Assembly (NCBI GenBank): GCA_019638485.1 | Contig: JAHBTP010000001.1 | Coordinates: forward strand, 1,426,001-1,490,000 | Direction of reading: 5' to 3' | DNA from: Ferruginibacter sp. | GTDB lineage: Bacteria; Bacteroidota; Bacteroidia; Chitinophagales; Chitinophagaceae | Length of the DNA stretch: 64,000 nt | Part shown: in pieces, positions 56,419 to 64,000 of the stretch | How positions within the stretch are numbered: position 1 is the first letter of the stretch | Layout of the letters: every line of letters begins with the position of its first letter | The notes under the pieces: generated by a model | Seen by the model: the letters and a program-made list of their open reading frames with translations, nothing else | The model's database searches: none | What the model was told of the DNA's origin: nothing | Translations under genes and position numbers: made by a program

Positions 56419-56832
56419 ATGAGAGACCTGAAAACAATTATCAGCATTTTTATTTTATTTGTTATGGCTTCATGCAGCCAAAGCAATTCAAGACCTGAAA
56501 CTGCCTTAGATACCGGTAGAGGCTTTATACGTGCCAGCCTTGATGGTGATTTTAAAAGCGCAGAATCTCTACTGCTCAATAACGAGGAGAATATACAATT
56601 CTTCGATTCATACAAAAGATATTATAACAACATGTCGCCTGAACTTAAAATGAATTATAAGAAGGCGAGTTATGAAATTCTTCAATTATCAGAAACCAAT
56701 GATTCTACTACTATCATTAATTATGCTAATTCCTATATGAAAAAGCCAATGGAAATTAAAGTAGTTAGAGTAAATAATGAATGGTGGATAGATTTTAAAT
56801 ACACTTCTGCAGGGGATGATACGAGTAATTAA
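56419..56832 (+). CDS. Small DUF4878-like lipoprotein
   Basis: The 137-residue lipoprotein has lipobox ISIFILFVMASC (cysteine at about 19). Residues 30-130 resemble an NTF2-like DUF4878 fold (ALDTGRGFIRASLDGDFKSA, then VVRVNNEWWIDFKYT). It is similar in plan to the gene before it, though shorter. A near -7 match TAACTTTA (56406-56413) lies five bases before the ATG, so the leader would be very short. Function unknown. Confidence 0.65.
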   Translation: MRDLKTIISIFILFVMASCSQSNSRPETALDTGRGFIRASLDGDFKSAESLLLNNEENIQFFDSYKRYYNNMSPELKMNYKKASYEILQLSETNDSTTIINYANSYMKKPMEIKVVRVNNEWWIDFKYTSAGDDTSN

Positions 56833-56922
56833 TACACCCAATCTTATCTACAATAAAAAAATGAAAACAAATATACCCTTTAGCTAACACCCTACCCTGC
56901 TATATTCATCAATCTATTCATT

Positions 56923-57357
56923 ATGCAAAAACCTAAAAAAATGGATATTCAATTTATTATTTCTCTATTATTAATTGGATTAGCTGCAGGTACTTTAGGT
57001 GGATTAGTGGGTGTAGGCGGAGGAATTATAATCGTGCCGGCACTCATATATATTGTTGGATTCAGCCAATTTCAGGCACAAGGTACTTCGTTGGCATTGA
57101 TTATGTTTCCTGTAGGCATTTTAGCAGTAATTCAATATTATAAGAAAGGATATATAAATTTCAATTATGTAGCACTTTTGGCTGTAGGGTTTGTTATTGG
57201 CGGATACCTTGGCAGTAAGCTCACTCTAAGCCTCCGGCAGGATACCGTAAAAAAAGTTTTTGCTATTTTAATGCTAATTATTGCAATAAAAATGCTGTTT
57301 CTGGATAAACCCAAAAATAACAACACTGAAAAAGAACAGGCAACACAAAATCATTGA
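56923..57357 (+). CDS. Half-size TauE/SafE-family membrane protein
   Basis: The 144-residue protein matches one half of the TauE/SafE anion exporter family. It has the glycine-rich entry motif GGLVGVGGGIIIVPALI (about residue 28), QAQGTSLALIMFPVG, and a second-half helix pattern (VALLAVGFVIGGYLGSKL). Typical members have two such halves and about 250-280 residues. It has about four transmembrane segments, so a dimer would be needed for a whole transporter. The start at 56923 or at the ATG at 56941 (MDIQFIISLLL) is open. The substrate is unknown. Confidence 0.75.
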   Translation: MQKPKKMDIQFIISLLLIGLAAGTLGGLVGVGGGIIIVPALIYIVGFSQFQAQGTSLALIMFPVGILAVIQYYKKGYINFNYVALLAVGFVIGGYLGSKLTLSLRQDTVKKVFAILMLIIAIKMLFLDKPKNNNTEKEQATQNH

Positions 57358-57421
57358 TCTTTTTTATGGAAAAGTAAAAATTCCTAATCTTCTTAAAATC
57401 TATATCTATTAAGTTACTCAA

Positions 57422-57985
57422 TTGAAAGTATTACCACATGCCAATTTAAGTGACCAGGAATTGCTGGAACACTTTTATCATGATGGTAATAATGACTGGT
57501 TGGGTATTTTACTACAGCGCTATACCCTTATGCTATTTGGCGTAGGTATGAAGTATTTAAAAAATGAGGATGAGGCAAAAGACGTAGTACAACAGGTCTT
57601 TTTAAAATCCTTACACGAGATTCCCAAATACCGCATAACCTATTTTAAAAGCTGGCTTTATACCCTTGCAAAAAACCATTGTTTAATGCAGCTTAGGGTA
57701 AAACCAACCCTATCTGTTTCAGAAAATCATTATACTGTAACATTTGATGAACCTAAAGAATCAGATTATTTTGACCAACAGCATAAATTAGAAAAGATGC
57801 AGATTGCAATAGGTGAACTAAATGAAGAGCAACGATATTGTATCACCTTGTTTTACCTAAAAAAGAAAAGCTACAAAGAGGTAAGTGAGATAACCGGCTT
57901 TAACATTCAACAAGTAAAGAGCTTTATTCAGAATGGAAAACGTAATCTAAAAATAAAAATCCAAAATATGGACGGTGATGAGTAA
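57422..57985 (+). CDS. ECF sigma factor
   Basis: The 187-residue protein has region 2 with LKNEDEAKDVVQQVFLKSLH (about 55-75) and SWLYTLAKNHCL, and region 4 with a helix-turn-helix (YKEVSEITGFNIQQVKSFIQ, about 155-175). It fits the extracytoplasmic-function class. The only workable start is TTG at 57422, followed by KVLPHANLSDQELLEHF. It overlaps the next gene by 8 bases, and that gene encodes a probable membrane-anchored partner. No promoter consistent with autoregulation was identified. Confidence 0.83.
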   Translation: MKVLPHANLSDQELLEHFYHDGNNDWLGILLQRYTLMLFGVGMKYLKNEDEAKDVVQQVFLKSLHEIPKYRITYFKSWLYTLAKNHCLMQLRVKPTLSVSENHYTVTFDEPKESDYFDQQHKLEKMQIAIGELNEEQRYCITLFYLKKKSYKEVSEITGFNIQQVKSFIQNGKRNLKIKIQNMDGDE

Positions 57986-58337
57986 CGAATTAAACAACAT
58001 ATTAAACAACCCTGAGGGTAAAGATAACAAAGAGAAATTGTGGGACTATCTACAACATAACCTAGACTCTACTTCTCTTCATCAATTTGAGCAACAAATG
58101 GCAAGTGATCCATTTTTGGATGATGCAGTAGAAGGATTGGAATTAGTAAAAAACAAAAGAAATATCCCACAAATCACAAATAATCTCAATAAGAAACTTA
58201 AACAGAAACTTCATTCAGGGAAAAAGAAGAAAAAAAGAATTTTTTTTAATCAACCCTGGATTTATGTAGCAGTAATAATTATTCTGCTCTTAACCCTCGC
58301 TGCGTATTTGGTTATAAACCACCTCTTGAAACCATAG
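57978..58337 (+). CDS. Probable anti-sigma partner, single membrane span
   Basis: The 119-residue protein (from the ATG at 57978) has an N-terminal cytoplasmic region of about 85 residues, a run of lysines (HSGKKKKKRIFF) and one transmembrane segment (WIYVAVIIILLLTLAAYLVI, about 97-116), with almost nothing outside the cell. This plan fits a short anti-sigma regulator. The zinc-binding motif HxxxCxxC of the ZAS class is absent, but the region DSTSLHQFEQQMASDPFLDD is reminiscent of the helix bundle. The 8-base overlap with the sigma gene supports a linked function. Confidence 0.62.
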   Translation: MSNELNNILNNPEGKDNKEKLWDYLQHNLDSTSLHQFEQQMASDPFLDDAVEGLELVKNKRNIPQITNNLNKKLKQKLHSGKKKKKRIFFNQPWIYVAVIIILLLTLAAYLVINHLLKP

Positions 58338-58368
58338 AAAACTTATACCTGGCCTCTACAAGGGTAAA

Positions 58369-59679
58369 TTATTTTTTTCTAAAAAACAGCCTCACCGGCA
58401 CACCGCTAAAATCAAAATGCTCTCGCAATTGATTCTCCAGATAGTTTTTATACGGCCCTTTTATATCATCGGGATAGTTACAAAAAAAAGCAAAACTTGG
58501 TGTGTGCGTTGGTAATTGGGTAACATATTTAATCTTGATTGGATTGCCCCGTACAACAGGTGGATGAAATTTTTCAATAGCCTTCAACATCACTTCATTT
58601 AATTTTGAAGTGGGTGCCTTTCGTTTACGGTTTTCATAAACTTGTAAAGCCGCTTCAATGCTTCTGTATATCCGTTGCTTTTCTAACACCGAAATAAAAA
58701 TTATAGGAATATCAGTAAAAGGAGCAAAGCGTTTTTTTAATACCTTTTCATAATCTCGCGTGGTATTTGTATCCTTTTCAACAAGATCCCACTTATTAAC
58801 CAAAACCACAATCCCTTTCCCTTTTTTTACCGCCAGGGAGAAAATGGATAGATCTTGTGCTGTTACTCCCTTTTCTGCATCAAGTAACAATAAACATACA
58901 TCTGCTTCATCCATCGCATTAATGGCCCGTATAACAGAATAGAACTCTAGGTCTTCATTCACCTTTGATTTACGCCTAATACCCGCAGTATCAATTAAGA
59001 TAAAATCCTTATTGTATAAATTATAGCGGGTATGAATACTATCTCGAGTAGTACCTGCAATATCACTTACAATAGTTCTCTCCTTTCCAATCAAAGCATT
59101 CAGTAACGATGACTTACCTACATTGGGCTGACCAATAATAGCAATTTTAGGAAGTTCATCTCCATCCGGAGCTTCTTCTATTTCATTAGGAATAAGTGCA
59201 GTTATAGCATCGAGCAATTCACCTGTACCGCTACCACTAATTGAAGATATAAAATATAATTCCGAAAATCCAAGTCCGTAAAATTCAGCTGCTTCCAATA
59301 ATCTGTTATGATTATCTACTTTATTCACCACCACAAAAACAGGCTTTTTACTTTTACGCAGCATATCTGCCATTGCTTCATCAAGAGTAGTAATACCGGT
59401 AGTTACATCTACCATAAATATTATTGCATTAGCTTCTTCTACTGCAATAACTACCTGTTTACGAATCTCCTTTTCAAAAACATCTTCACTGTCTGCAACA
59501 AATCCTCCGGTATCAATTACGTTAAATGATTTACCAGCCCATTCAGCCACTCCATACTGTCTATCACGCGTAACCCCGCTAAAGTCATCTACAATTGCTT
59601 TACGCTGTTCTAATAAGCGATTAAAAAATGTGCTTTTGCCAACATTTGGTCTTCCGGTAATAGCCACAGTAAAACGCAT
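58369..59679 (-). CDS. der: GTPase Der (EngA)
   Basis: Der has two tandem GTPase domains and a KH-like C-terminal domain and is needed for 50S ribosome assembly. The 436-residue protein shows P-loops GRPNVGKSTFFNRL (about residue 8) and GQPNVGKSSLLNALI (about 181), both followed by DTGG/DTAG switch II motifs, and NKVD / NKWD in each domain. The KH domain ends VPVRLFFRKK. It precedes era by 18 bases in the transcript order era-der. Confidence 0.96.
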   Translation of the reverse strand: MRFTVAITGRPNVGKSTFFNRLLEQRKAIVDDFSGVTRDRQYGVAEWAGKSFNVIDTGGFVADSEDVFEKEIRKQVVIAVEEANAIIFMVDVTTGITTLDEAMADMLRKSKKPVFVVVNKVDNHNRLLEAAEFYGLGFSELYFISSISGSGTGELLDAITALIPNEIEEAPDGDELPKIAIIGQPNVGKSSLLNALIGKERTIVSDIAGTTRDSIHTRYNLYNKDFILIDTAGIRRKSKVNEDLEFYSVIRAINAMDEADVCLLLLDAEKGVTAQDLSIFSLAVKKGKGIVVLVNKWDLVEKDTNTTRDYEKVLKKRFAPFTDIPIIFISVLEKQRIYRSIEAALQVYENRKRKAPTSKLNEVMLKAIEKFHPPVVRGNPIKIKYVTQLPTHTPSFAFFCNYPDDIKGPYKNYLENQLREHFDFSGVPVRLFFRKK

Positions 59680-59697
59680 ATTTCAAATTTTTTCTTT

Positions 59698-60576
59698 TTA
59701 TTTATAACCATATTCTCTAAGGTGTACTTCATTATCACGCCACTTGGGCCTCACCTTAACAAAAAGCTCCAAAAATACTTTAGCACCAATAAACTTCTCG
59801 ATCTCTTCTCGCGACTTGGTGCCTAATTTTTTTATCATGCTACCTCTTTCTCCAATAATAATCCCTTTTTGTGATTCACGTTGAACAATAACATCAGCTA
59901 CAATTTTAACCAGGGTTTGTTTTTCCTTATACTCTCTAATTTGCACCGCACTATGATAAGGAATTTCCTCCTGAAAAAGTTCAAATATCTTTTCCCGAAT
60001 TAATTCTTCAACAAAAAAGCGTGTAGGCAGGTCGCTCAAATCATCTCCTGAATAAAATGGGTTGCCCTCCGGAAGATAATTTAAAATGCGGGCTAACATT
60101 TCGTCAATACCTTTTTTTGCCAGCGCAGATACAATCAATACTTCTTTGCAATATGGCTTTGAGCTAAAAAGTGCCTTTACTTCTTCCAGCTTCTTTTTAC
60201 TTACCGAATCGGCCTTATTTATTACCACCAAGCAAGGCACCTTCAATTTAAGTTTTGCAAAAGTATCTTCCTGAGCTTGCCAGTCTTCACGCGGGTCAAC
60301 CAGCAGCAAAGCCACGTCAGCATCTTCTAATGCCGACTTCACAGCTTGCATCATTTTCTCATGAAGCTTATATTTTGGCTCAATAATTCCGGGTGTATCA
60401 GAAAAAATAATCTGGTAATCATCAGCCGACAAGATGGCTTTTATACGATGACGGGTGGTTTGCACCTTTGGTGAAACAATTGCCAACTTCTCCCCCATCA
60501 GCGCATTAAGTAGCGTTGACTTACCTGCATTAGGCTTACCGAATATATTAACAAAACCAACTTTCATGAATTTCAC
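59698..60576 (-). CDS. era: GTPase Era
   Basis: Era binds the 3' end of 16S rRNA during 30S maturation. The 292-residue protein has the P-loop GKPNAGKSTLLNALMGEK, switch II SDTPGIIEPKYKLHE, NKAD at about residue 120, and a C-terminal KH domain with IIGERGSMIKKLGTKSREEI. The start could be the ATG at 60576 or the one at 60567 (MKVGFVNIFGKPNAG). It is followed by der in the same direction, and lies behind tRNA-fMet with a terminator between. Confidence 0.95.
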   Translation of the reverse strand: MKFMKVGFVNIFGKPNAGKSTLLNALMGEKLAIVSPKVQTTRHRIKAILSADDYQIIFSDTPGIIEPKYKLHEKMMQAVKSALEDADVALLLVDPREDWQAQEDTFAKLKLKVPCLVVINKADSVSKKKLEEVKALFSSKPYCKEVLIVSALAKKGIDEMLARILNYLPEGNPFYSGDDLSDLPTRFFVEELIREKIFELFQEEIPYHSAVQIREYKEKQTLVKIVADVIVQRESQKGIIIGERGSMIKKLGTKSREEIEKFIGAKVFLELFVKVRPKWRDNEVHLREYGYK

Positions 60577-60632
60577 TAAAATGCAAAAGTATCTTTTTTA
60601 AAACAGCTAACTCTGTCAATTTTCTTATGGTG

Positions 60633-60663
60633 TATAAAAAGAAAGAGCCTGAAAAACAGGCTC
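60633..60663 (-). terminator. Terminator of the initiator tRNA gene
   Basis: A 7-bp stem GAGCCTG/CAGGCTC (60645-60651 with 60657-60663) with a 5-base loop lies 7 bases beyond the tRNA 3' end on the minus strand. It is followed by TTTCTTTTT. Confidence 0.85.
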
Positions 60664-60670
60664 CTTAATG

Positions 60671-60742
<72 letters not shown>

Positions 60743-60745
60743 ATG

Positions 60746-60778
60746 CAAAGATAGTAAAAGTTGGCATTGTAGCCAAAA
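60746..60778 (-). promoter_or_regulatory. Promoter of tRNA-fMet
   Basis: On the minus strand TTTTG (60778-60774) is followed by 20 bases and TATCTTTG (60753-60746), a full match to the Bacteroidetes pattern. The tRNA starts three bases after the -7 element. Confidence 0.85.
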
Positions 60779-60814
60779 GATAACTTCAAAAGTGCGTTTA
60801 TTTAATATTCCGTA

Positions 60815-61531
60815 TTAATCCTTTTTAAACTCCACCCCTGCCGCTCCGGATACACTTTTGGTTAAAACCGCATCCTTACCGTAAAAATAGACTCTTGCCG
60901 CCCCTTCGGCTATAACATCAATATCATTTTTCACACTAACGAAAACCTTTGATGCCCCGGTAGCCACAATCTTCCCTTCATCGGCGGTAAAGTCTTTACC
61001 GCTAAACTTTGCTGCACCTGAAGTTTTAATATTCATTTTTTTTGTTGTTCCTGTTATATTTAACCACCCCGCACCAGTAATTGACGTGTTAAAATTTTCA
61101 ACAAAAATCGGCCCATCCACTGCAGCAGCTCCACTTAAATAAATCGTTAAATCAGCCAATCGAATACTGCCAACAATATGTAATTGAGAAGCACCATCTA
61201 TTAAAAGTTCGTTTAAATATTTGAAACCAATATATATTCTTGGATTAAAACCATCTTTAGATCCTTTGGTGGAAACCACCAATGTATTCTCCAAAACATT
61301 GGCATTAATCTTTTTTAAACTCATTCCATCATCTGCCGCCACCATCACAGCAGGTTCAAAACTTTGGGTGAGCCATACCTCAGCAGCTCCATAAATTTTA
61401 ATAATAGAAAAAGGAGACAACGATTCAATCTGATGCACAAACCTTTCATTCACTATATGTTGTGCAGAAGATGAAATTCCAAAGCACATAATGATTATAA
61501 AAAAATAAAATGGCAAAAGATTGAACTTCAT
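60815..61531 (-). CDS. DUF2807 (GIN-domain) exported protein
   Basis: The 238-residue protein (from the ATG at 61531, MKFNLLPFYFFIIIMC) has a signal peptide cut near SSAQ. The mature part is a right-handed beta-helix-like DUF2807 domain with the repeated pattern of short GA/GS-rich strands (YLSGAAAVDG, SITGAGWLNITG, KTSGAAKFSG, VATGASKVFVSV, AEGAARVYFYG). The family is common in Bacteroidota and often occurs next to envelope-stress or transport genes. Function is unknown; an outer-membrane or periplasmic adhesin-like role is suggested. It is divergent from the riboswitch-led receptor. Confidence 0.82.
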   Translation of the reverse strand: MKFNLLPFYFFIIIMCFGISSSAQHIVNERFVHQIESLSPFSIIKIYGAAEVWLTQSFEPAVMVAADDGMSLKKINANVLENTLVVSTKGSKDGFNPRIYIGFKYLNELLIDGASQLHIVGSIRLADLTIYLSGAAAVDGPIFVENFNTSITGAGWLNITGTTKKMNIKTSGAAKFSGKDFTADEGKIVATGASKVFVSVKNDIDVIAEGAARVYFYGKDAVLTKSVSGAAGVEFKKD

Positions 61532-61586
61532 ATATAAATATACGCTCCCCATTTTGAAAATGTTACAAGTTAAAATTTTTAATAGC

Positions 61587-61594
61587 TATATTTG
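61587..61594 (+). promoter_or_regulatory. -7 element ahead of the TPP riboswitch
   Basis: TATATTTG matches TAnnTTTG fully and lies about 12 bases upstream of the riboswitch. A clear -33 element is not seen (GTTAC at about 20 bases up is the best). Confidence 0.6.
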
Positions 61595-61605
61595 CATATC
61601 TGAAA

Positions 61606-61680
61606 TACCGGGGTGCTTCAAAGAAGGCTGAGATTATACCCGAATAACCTGCTCAGGATAATACCTGCGAAGGGAGAATG
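61606..61680 (+). promoter_or_regulatory. TPP riboswitch (THI element)
   Basis: The three conserved parts of the thiamin-pyrophosphate aptamer appear in order: GGGGTGC (61610-61616), GGCTGAGA (61626-61633) with ACCC shortly after, and AACCTG ... AGGATAATACCTGCGAAGGG up to about 61675. The domain lies 46 bases before the ATG of a TonB-dependent receptor. No terminator hairpin with a T tract is seen downstream, so control is likely at translation start, with TPP binding lowering expression. Confidence 0.93.
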
Positions 61681-61726
61681 TGATACTCATCCGCAATTGC
61701 TTTCCCGCTTTCAGCAAACTCTTTTT

Positions 61727-63880
61727 ATGAAGAAATTAATAACCGGCATCTTGATGCTTGCTTATTGTGCGGTGAATGCACAAACATCATTAACCGACAC
61801 TACCAGTTTAACCCCAGTAGAAATTTTAGCTGTTAGGGCATCTCCCGTTGCTCCTATTGCACAAACAACGCTACAAAAGGAAGCATTGCAACAATTAAAT
61901 ACAGGTAGAGATCTTCCATTTGTTTTGCAATCATTACCATCTGTAGTAGTAAATGCTGACGCCGGCAATGGGATAGGATATACCGGAATACGTATTCGGG
62001 GCACAGATGCAACCCGAATTAATGTAACATTAAACGGTATCCCATATAATGATGCTGAAAATCAGGGCACTTTCTTTGTGGACATACCTGATTTTACCAC
62101 GTCTGCAGGAAGTATTCAAGTACAACGAGGTTTAGGAACCACTTCTATTGGCACAGGTTCCTTTGGCGGAAATATAAATATCAGTACCAATGAAGTAGTA
62201 AAGAAGAGAGCACTTTCCATATTCAATACTTCGGGATCTTATGGTACTTTACGCAACAGCATTTTATTTAATAGTGGGCTTATTAAAAAACATTTCCTAA
62301 CAGACTTACGAATTAGTAATATTTCAAGTGATGGATATATTGATCGTGCGTTTTCAAAGTTACTTGCGCTGCACGGCAGTGTTGCCTATATCAGTGATAA
62401 AGAAAATCTGCGTTTCAATATTATCAATGGCCGAGAAAAAAGCTATCAGGCTTGGAATGGGATAGATGAAGCTACCTTAAAACATGACCGAAGATTTAAT
62501 TCAGCAGGAACAGAAAAGCCCGGCAACCCATATAACAACGAGATTGATCATTACATTCAAACCCATTATCAACTATTTTATAACAGAAATATTACTGCCA
62601 CAAAAAAATTCAGTAGCGCAATATTTTTAACGCGTGGAAAAGGATACTATGAGCAATATAAGGCTGATCAGGCCTTGGCTGATTATGAATTACCCAACTA
62701 TAATAATGGAACTAACATTATTACACATACTGATCTTATCCGGCGTCTTAATTTGGATAATTTTTATTATGGTGCCTTATTCTCGTTCCATTTTAATCTT
62801 CCCCAACGGAGTATTATTGCCGGTGGTGGATATACACAATATGATGGACACCATTTTGGAGAAATAATAAAAACCATAACGAATATATCATTACCTGATG
62901 AGTATAAATGGTATAACAACACAGCTTATAAAAGAGAAGCCTCTATTTTTTCAAAATGGCAAGAAGTGTTGGGAAAAGGATGGTATTCGTTTTTAGATAT
63001 TCAGCTACGCACTCCTTGGTACACCATTAATGGATTTCCGACTAACACAGCCATTCATCAGCAACATCATTGGCTTTTCATAAACCCCAAAACAGGGATT
63101 ACGTATATGCGTCACCGTAATAAAGCTTATCTATCATTTGGAATGGCAAAAAAAGAACCTAATCGTGATGATTTTGAAGCAGGAGAAAACAACATACCTA
63201 AACCTGAGCAATTGTTTGATGTAGAATTAGGATATGAAAGGAAATGGGAAAAAGCTTCAGCTTCAATAAATCTCTTTTACATGTTTTATCATAATCAACT
63301 AATACTAACCGGTAAAATAAATGATGTAGGTGCTTACACACGCACCAATATTAATAAGAGCTATCGTACCGGAATTGAATGGGAAGGAGCCATTTCACTT
63401 TCAAAACAATTTTTACTTAGCGGAAATCTATCCCTTAGCGAAAACCGGATTCCTGTATTTACTGAATTTATTGATGATTATGATAATGGCGGGCAGTTGG
63501 AAAAGACCCACAAAAACACCCCCATTGCCTACTCTCCAAGCACAACCGGTTTTTGGGACATTACCTGGAAGCCCATAGGGGGTGCGTCTATTTCACTATC
63601 CGGAAAATATGTAGGCAGACAATTTCTCGATAATACCGGAAACATAAATCGAAGCCTTGAGTCATTTTATTTGCAGGATGCTCGAATTGCCTATATTAGG
63701 AATATTAGAAAGACCAAGACAGTAGAAGTATTCTTAAACCTCAACAATATATTCAGTAAATTATATGAGCCAAACGGATATACTTTCAGCTATTTTTATG
63801 ATGGTACTTTAACCACAGAGAATTATTATTTCCCTATGGCACCCTTCAATTTTCTGGCCGGGATAAATATTAAACTGTAG
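61727..63880 (+). CDS. TonB-dependent receptor under TPP control (probable thiamin uptake)
   Basis: I start it at the ATG at 61727 (MKKLITGILMLAYCAVNAQ); the open frame extends 38 codons upstream through the riboswitch, which is not coding. The 717-residue receptor has a signal peptide, a plug with PFVLQSLPSVVVNADAGN, IRIRGTDATRINVTLNGIPY and VQRGLGTTSIGTGSFGGNIN, and a beta barrel to the end. It lacks a carboxypeptidase-like N-terminal domain. The TPP riboswitch strongly points to uptake of thiamin or a precursor across the outer membrane, as known for THI-regulated receptors in Bacteroidota. The last 11 bases overlap the convergent rhodanese gene. Confidence 0.87.
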   Translation: MKKLITGILMLAYCAVNAQTSLTDTTSLTPVEILAVRASPVAPIAQTTLQKEALQQLNTGRDLPFVLQSLPSVVVNADAGNGIGYTGIRIRGTDATRINVTLNGIPYNDAENQGTFFVDIPDFTTSAGSIQVQRGLGTTSIGTGSFGGNINISTNEVVKKRALSIFNTSGSYGTLRNSILFNSGLIKKHFLTDLRISNISSDGYIDRAFSKLLALHGSVAYISDKENLRFNIINGREKSYQAWNGIDEATLKHDRRFNSAGTEKPGNPYNNEIDHYIQTHYQLFYNRNITATKKFSSAIFLTRGKGYYEQYKADQALADYELPNYNNGTNIITHTDLIRRLNLDNFYYGALFSFHFNLPQRSIIAGGGYTQYDGHHFGEIIKTITNISLPDEYKWYNNTAYKREASIFSKWQEVLGKGWYSFLDIQLRTPWYTINGFPTNTAIHQQHHWLFINPKTGITYMRHRNKAYLSFGMAKKEPNRDDFEAGENNIPKPEQLFDVELGYERKWEKASASINLFYMFYHNQLILTGKINDVGAYTRTNINKSYRTGIEWEGAISLSKQFLLSGNLSLSENRIPVFTEFIDDYDNGGQLEKTHKNTPIAYSPSTTGFWDITWKPIGGASISLSGKYVGRQFLDNTGNINRSLESFYLQDARIAYIRNIRKTKTVEVFLNLNNIFSKLYEPNGYTFSYFYDGTLTTENYYFPMAPFNFLAGINIKL

Positions 63881-64000
63881 TGTCGGGATCGTACCTTTCT
63901 TTCCAGGCCACCATTCCACCCTGGAGATTTTTCACTTGGGTAAATCCTATTGTTTCAAGCATTAATGCTGCTCTCATACTTCTATTACCTGAACGACAAT
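63870..64000 (-). CDS. Rhodanese-domain protein, C-terminal part
   Basis: The last 42 codons of a rhodanese-like protein run in from the right edge. The active-site loop C-R-S-G-N-R-S is intact, followed by RAALMLETIGFTQVKNLQGG and a short tail (AWKERYDPDTTV). The tail and the catalytic cysteine suggest a sulfurtransferase. Its stop lies inside the end of the receptor gene. Upstream domains are outside the window. Confidence 0.82.
   Translation of the reverse strand, partial: CRSGNRSMRAALMLETIGFTQVKNLQGGMVAWKERYDPDTTV

Noticed and set aside
57975..57980. GTG at 57975 as the start of the anti-sigma partner
   Set aside because: The ATG directly following at 57978 is the more usual start, and nothing is gained by one more residue.
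61613..61726. 38-codon N-terminal extension of the thiamin receptor
   Set aside because: This stretch is the TPP aptamer and leader; the signal peptide begins at the ATG at 61727.

Overview
This is a 64 kb chromosomal segment of a Bacteroidota bacterium, most likely Chitinophagales or a close relative. The evidence is mutually consistent. The DNA is AT-rich. Genes lack clear Shine-Dalgarno sequences. Several promoters fit the Bacteroidetes pattern (TTTG, 19-21 nt, TAnnTTTG). There are three TonB-dependent receptors, a HmuY-like lipoprotein, a large secreted protein with a C-terminal type IX secretion-type domain, many lipoproteins, and tRNAs without an encoded CCA. Both window edges cut genes: an allantoinase at the left and a rhodanese-domain protein at the right.

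Layout. 1-5.2 kb: purine catabolism (allB, xdhB, xdhA) with a divergent unknown membrane protein. 5.2-11.2 kb: a LOG-family protein, tRNA-Ala(GGC), a GT28-like glycosyltransferase, a eukaryotic-type citrate synthase, an LptF/G permease and a HI0933-type flavoprotein. 11.2-23.4 kb: the S10-spc ribosomal cluster on the minus strand, rpsJ to rpmD-rplO-secY-map, with a good promoter in front of rpsJ. Neither the str genes nor the alpha-operon genes are attached to it. 23.4-26.4 kb: an accessory islet with a 1 kb non-coding stretch, a perfect GC-rich hairpin, and a two-gene cassette of unknown exported proteins whose first gene has a C10 tract at its 5' end. 26.6-29.4 kb: guaA and a periplasmic-binding-protein-like gene. 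29.9-36 kb: one 2017-residue secreted metalloprotease-like protein with 11 tandem Ig-like repeats. 36.3-40.5 kb: a small membrane protein and a HmuY/HmuR-like pair.

41-64 kb is mostly core genes with lineage-specific ones between: an HNH/NUMOD-like protein, proline dehydrogenase, thioesterase, PlsC-like acyltransferase, rpsA, homogentisate dioxygenase, a phosphoesterase, a TolB-like propeller protein, a TPR lipoprotein, rpe, a TonB receptor, phoH, a YiiX-like lipoprotein, two DUF4878-like lipoproteins, a half-size TauE/SafE protein, an ECF sigma factor with a membrane partner, der, era, initiator tRNA-fMet, a DUF2807 protein, and a TPP riboswitch in front of a TonB receptor (probable thiamin uptake).

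The observations most worth following are: the C10 tract that separates an upstream ATG from a complete lipoprotein signal peptide by one base (possible phase variation); the exact 273-residue three-domain duplication in the giant protein; the riboswitch-controlled receptor; the detached ends of the ribosomal cluster; and the S10 promoter lying between two 14-bp direct repeats.
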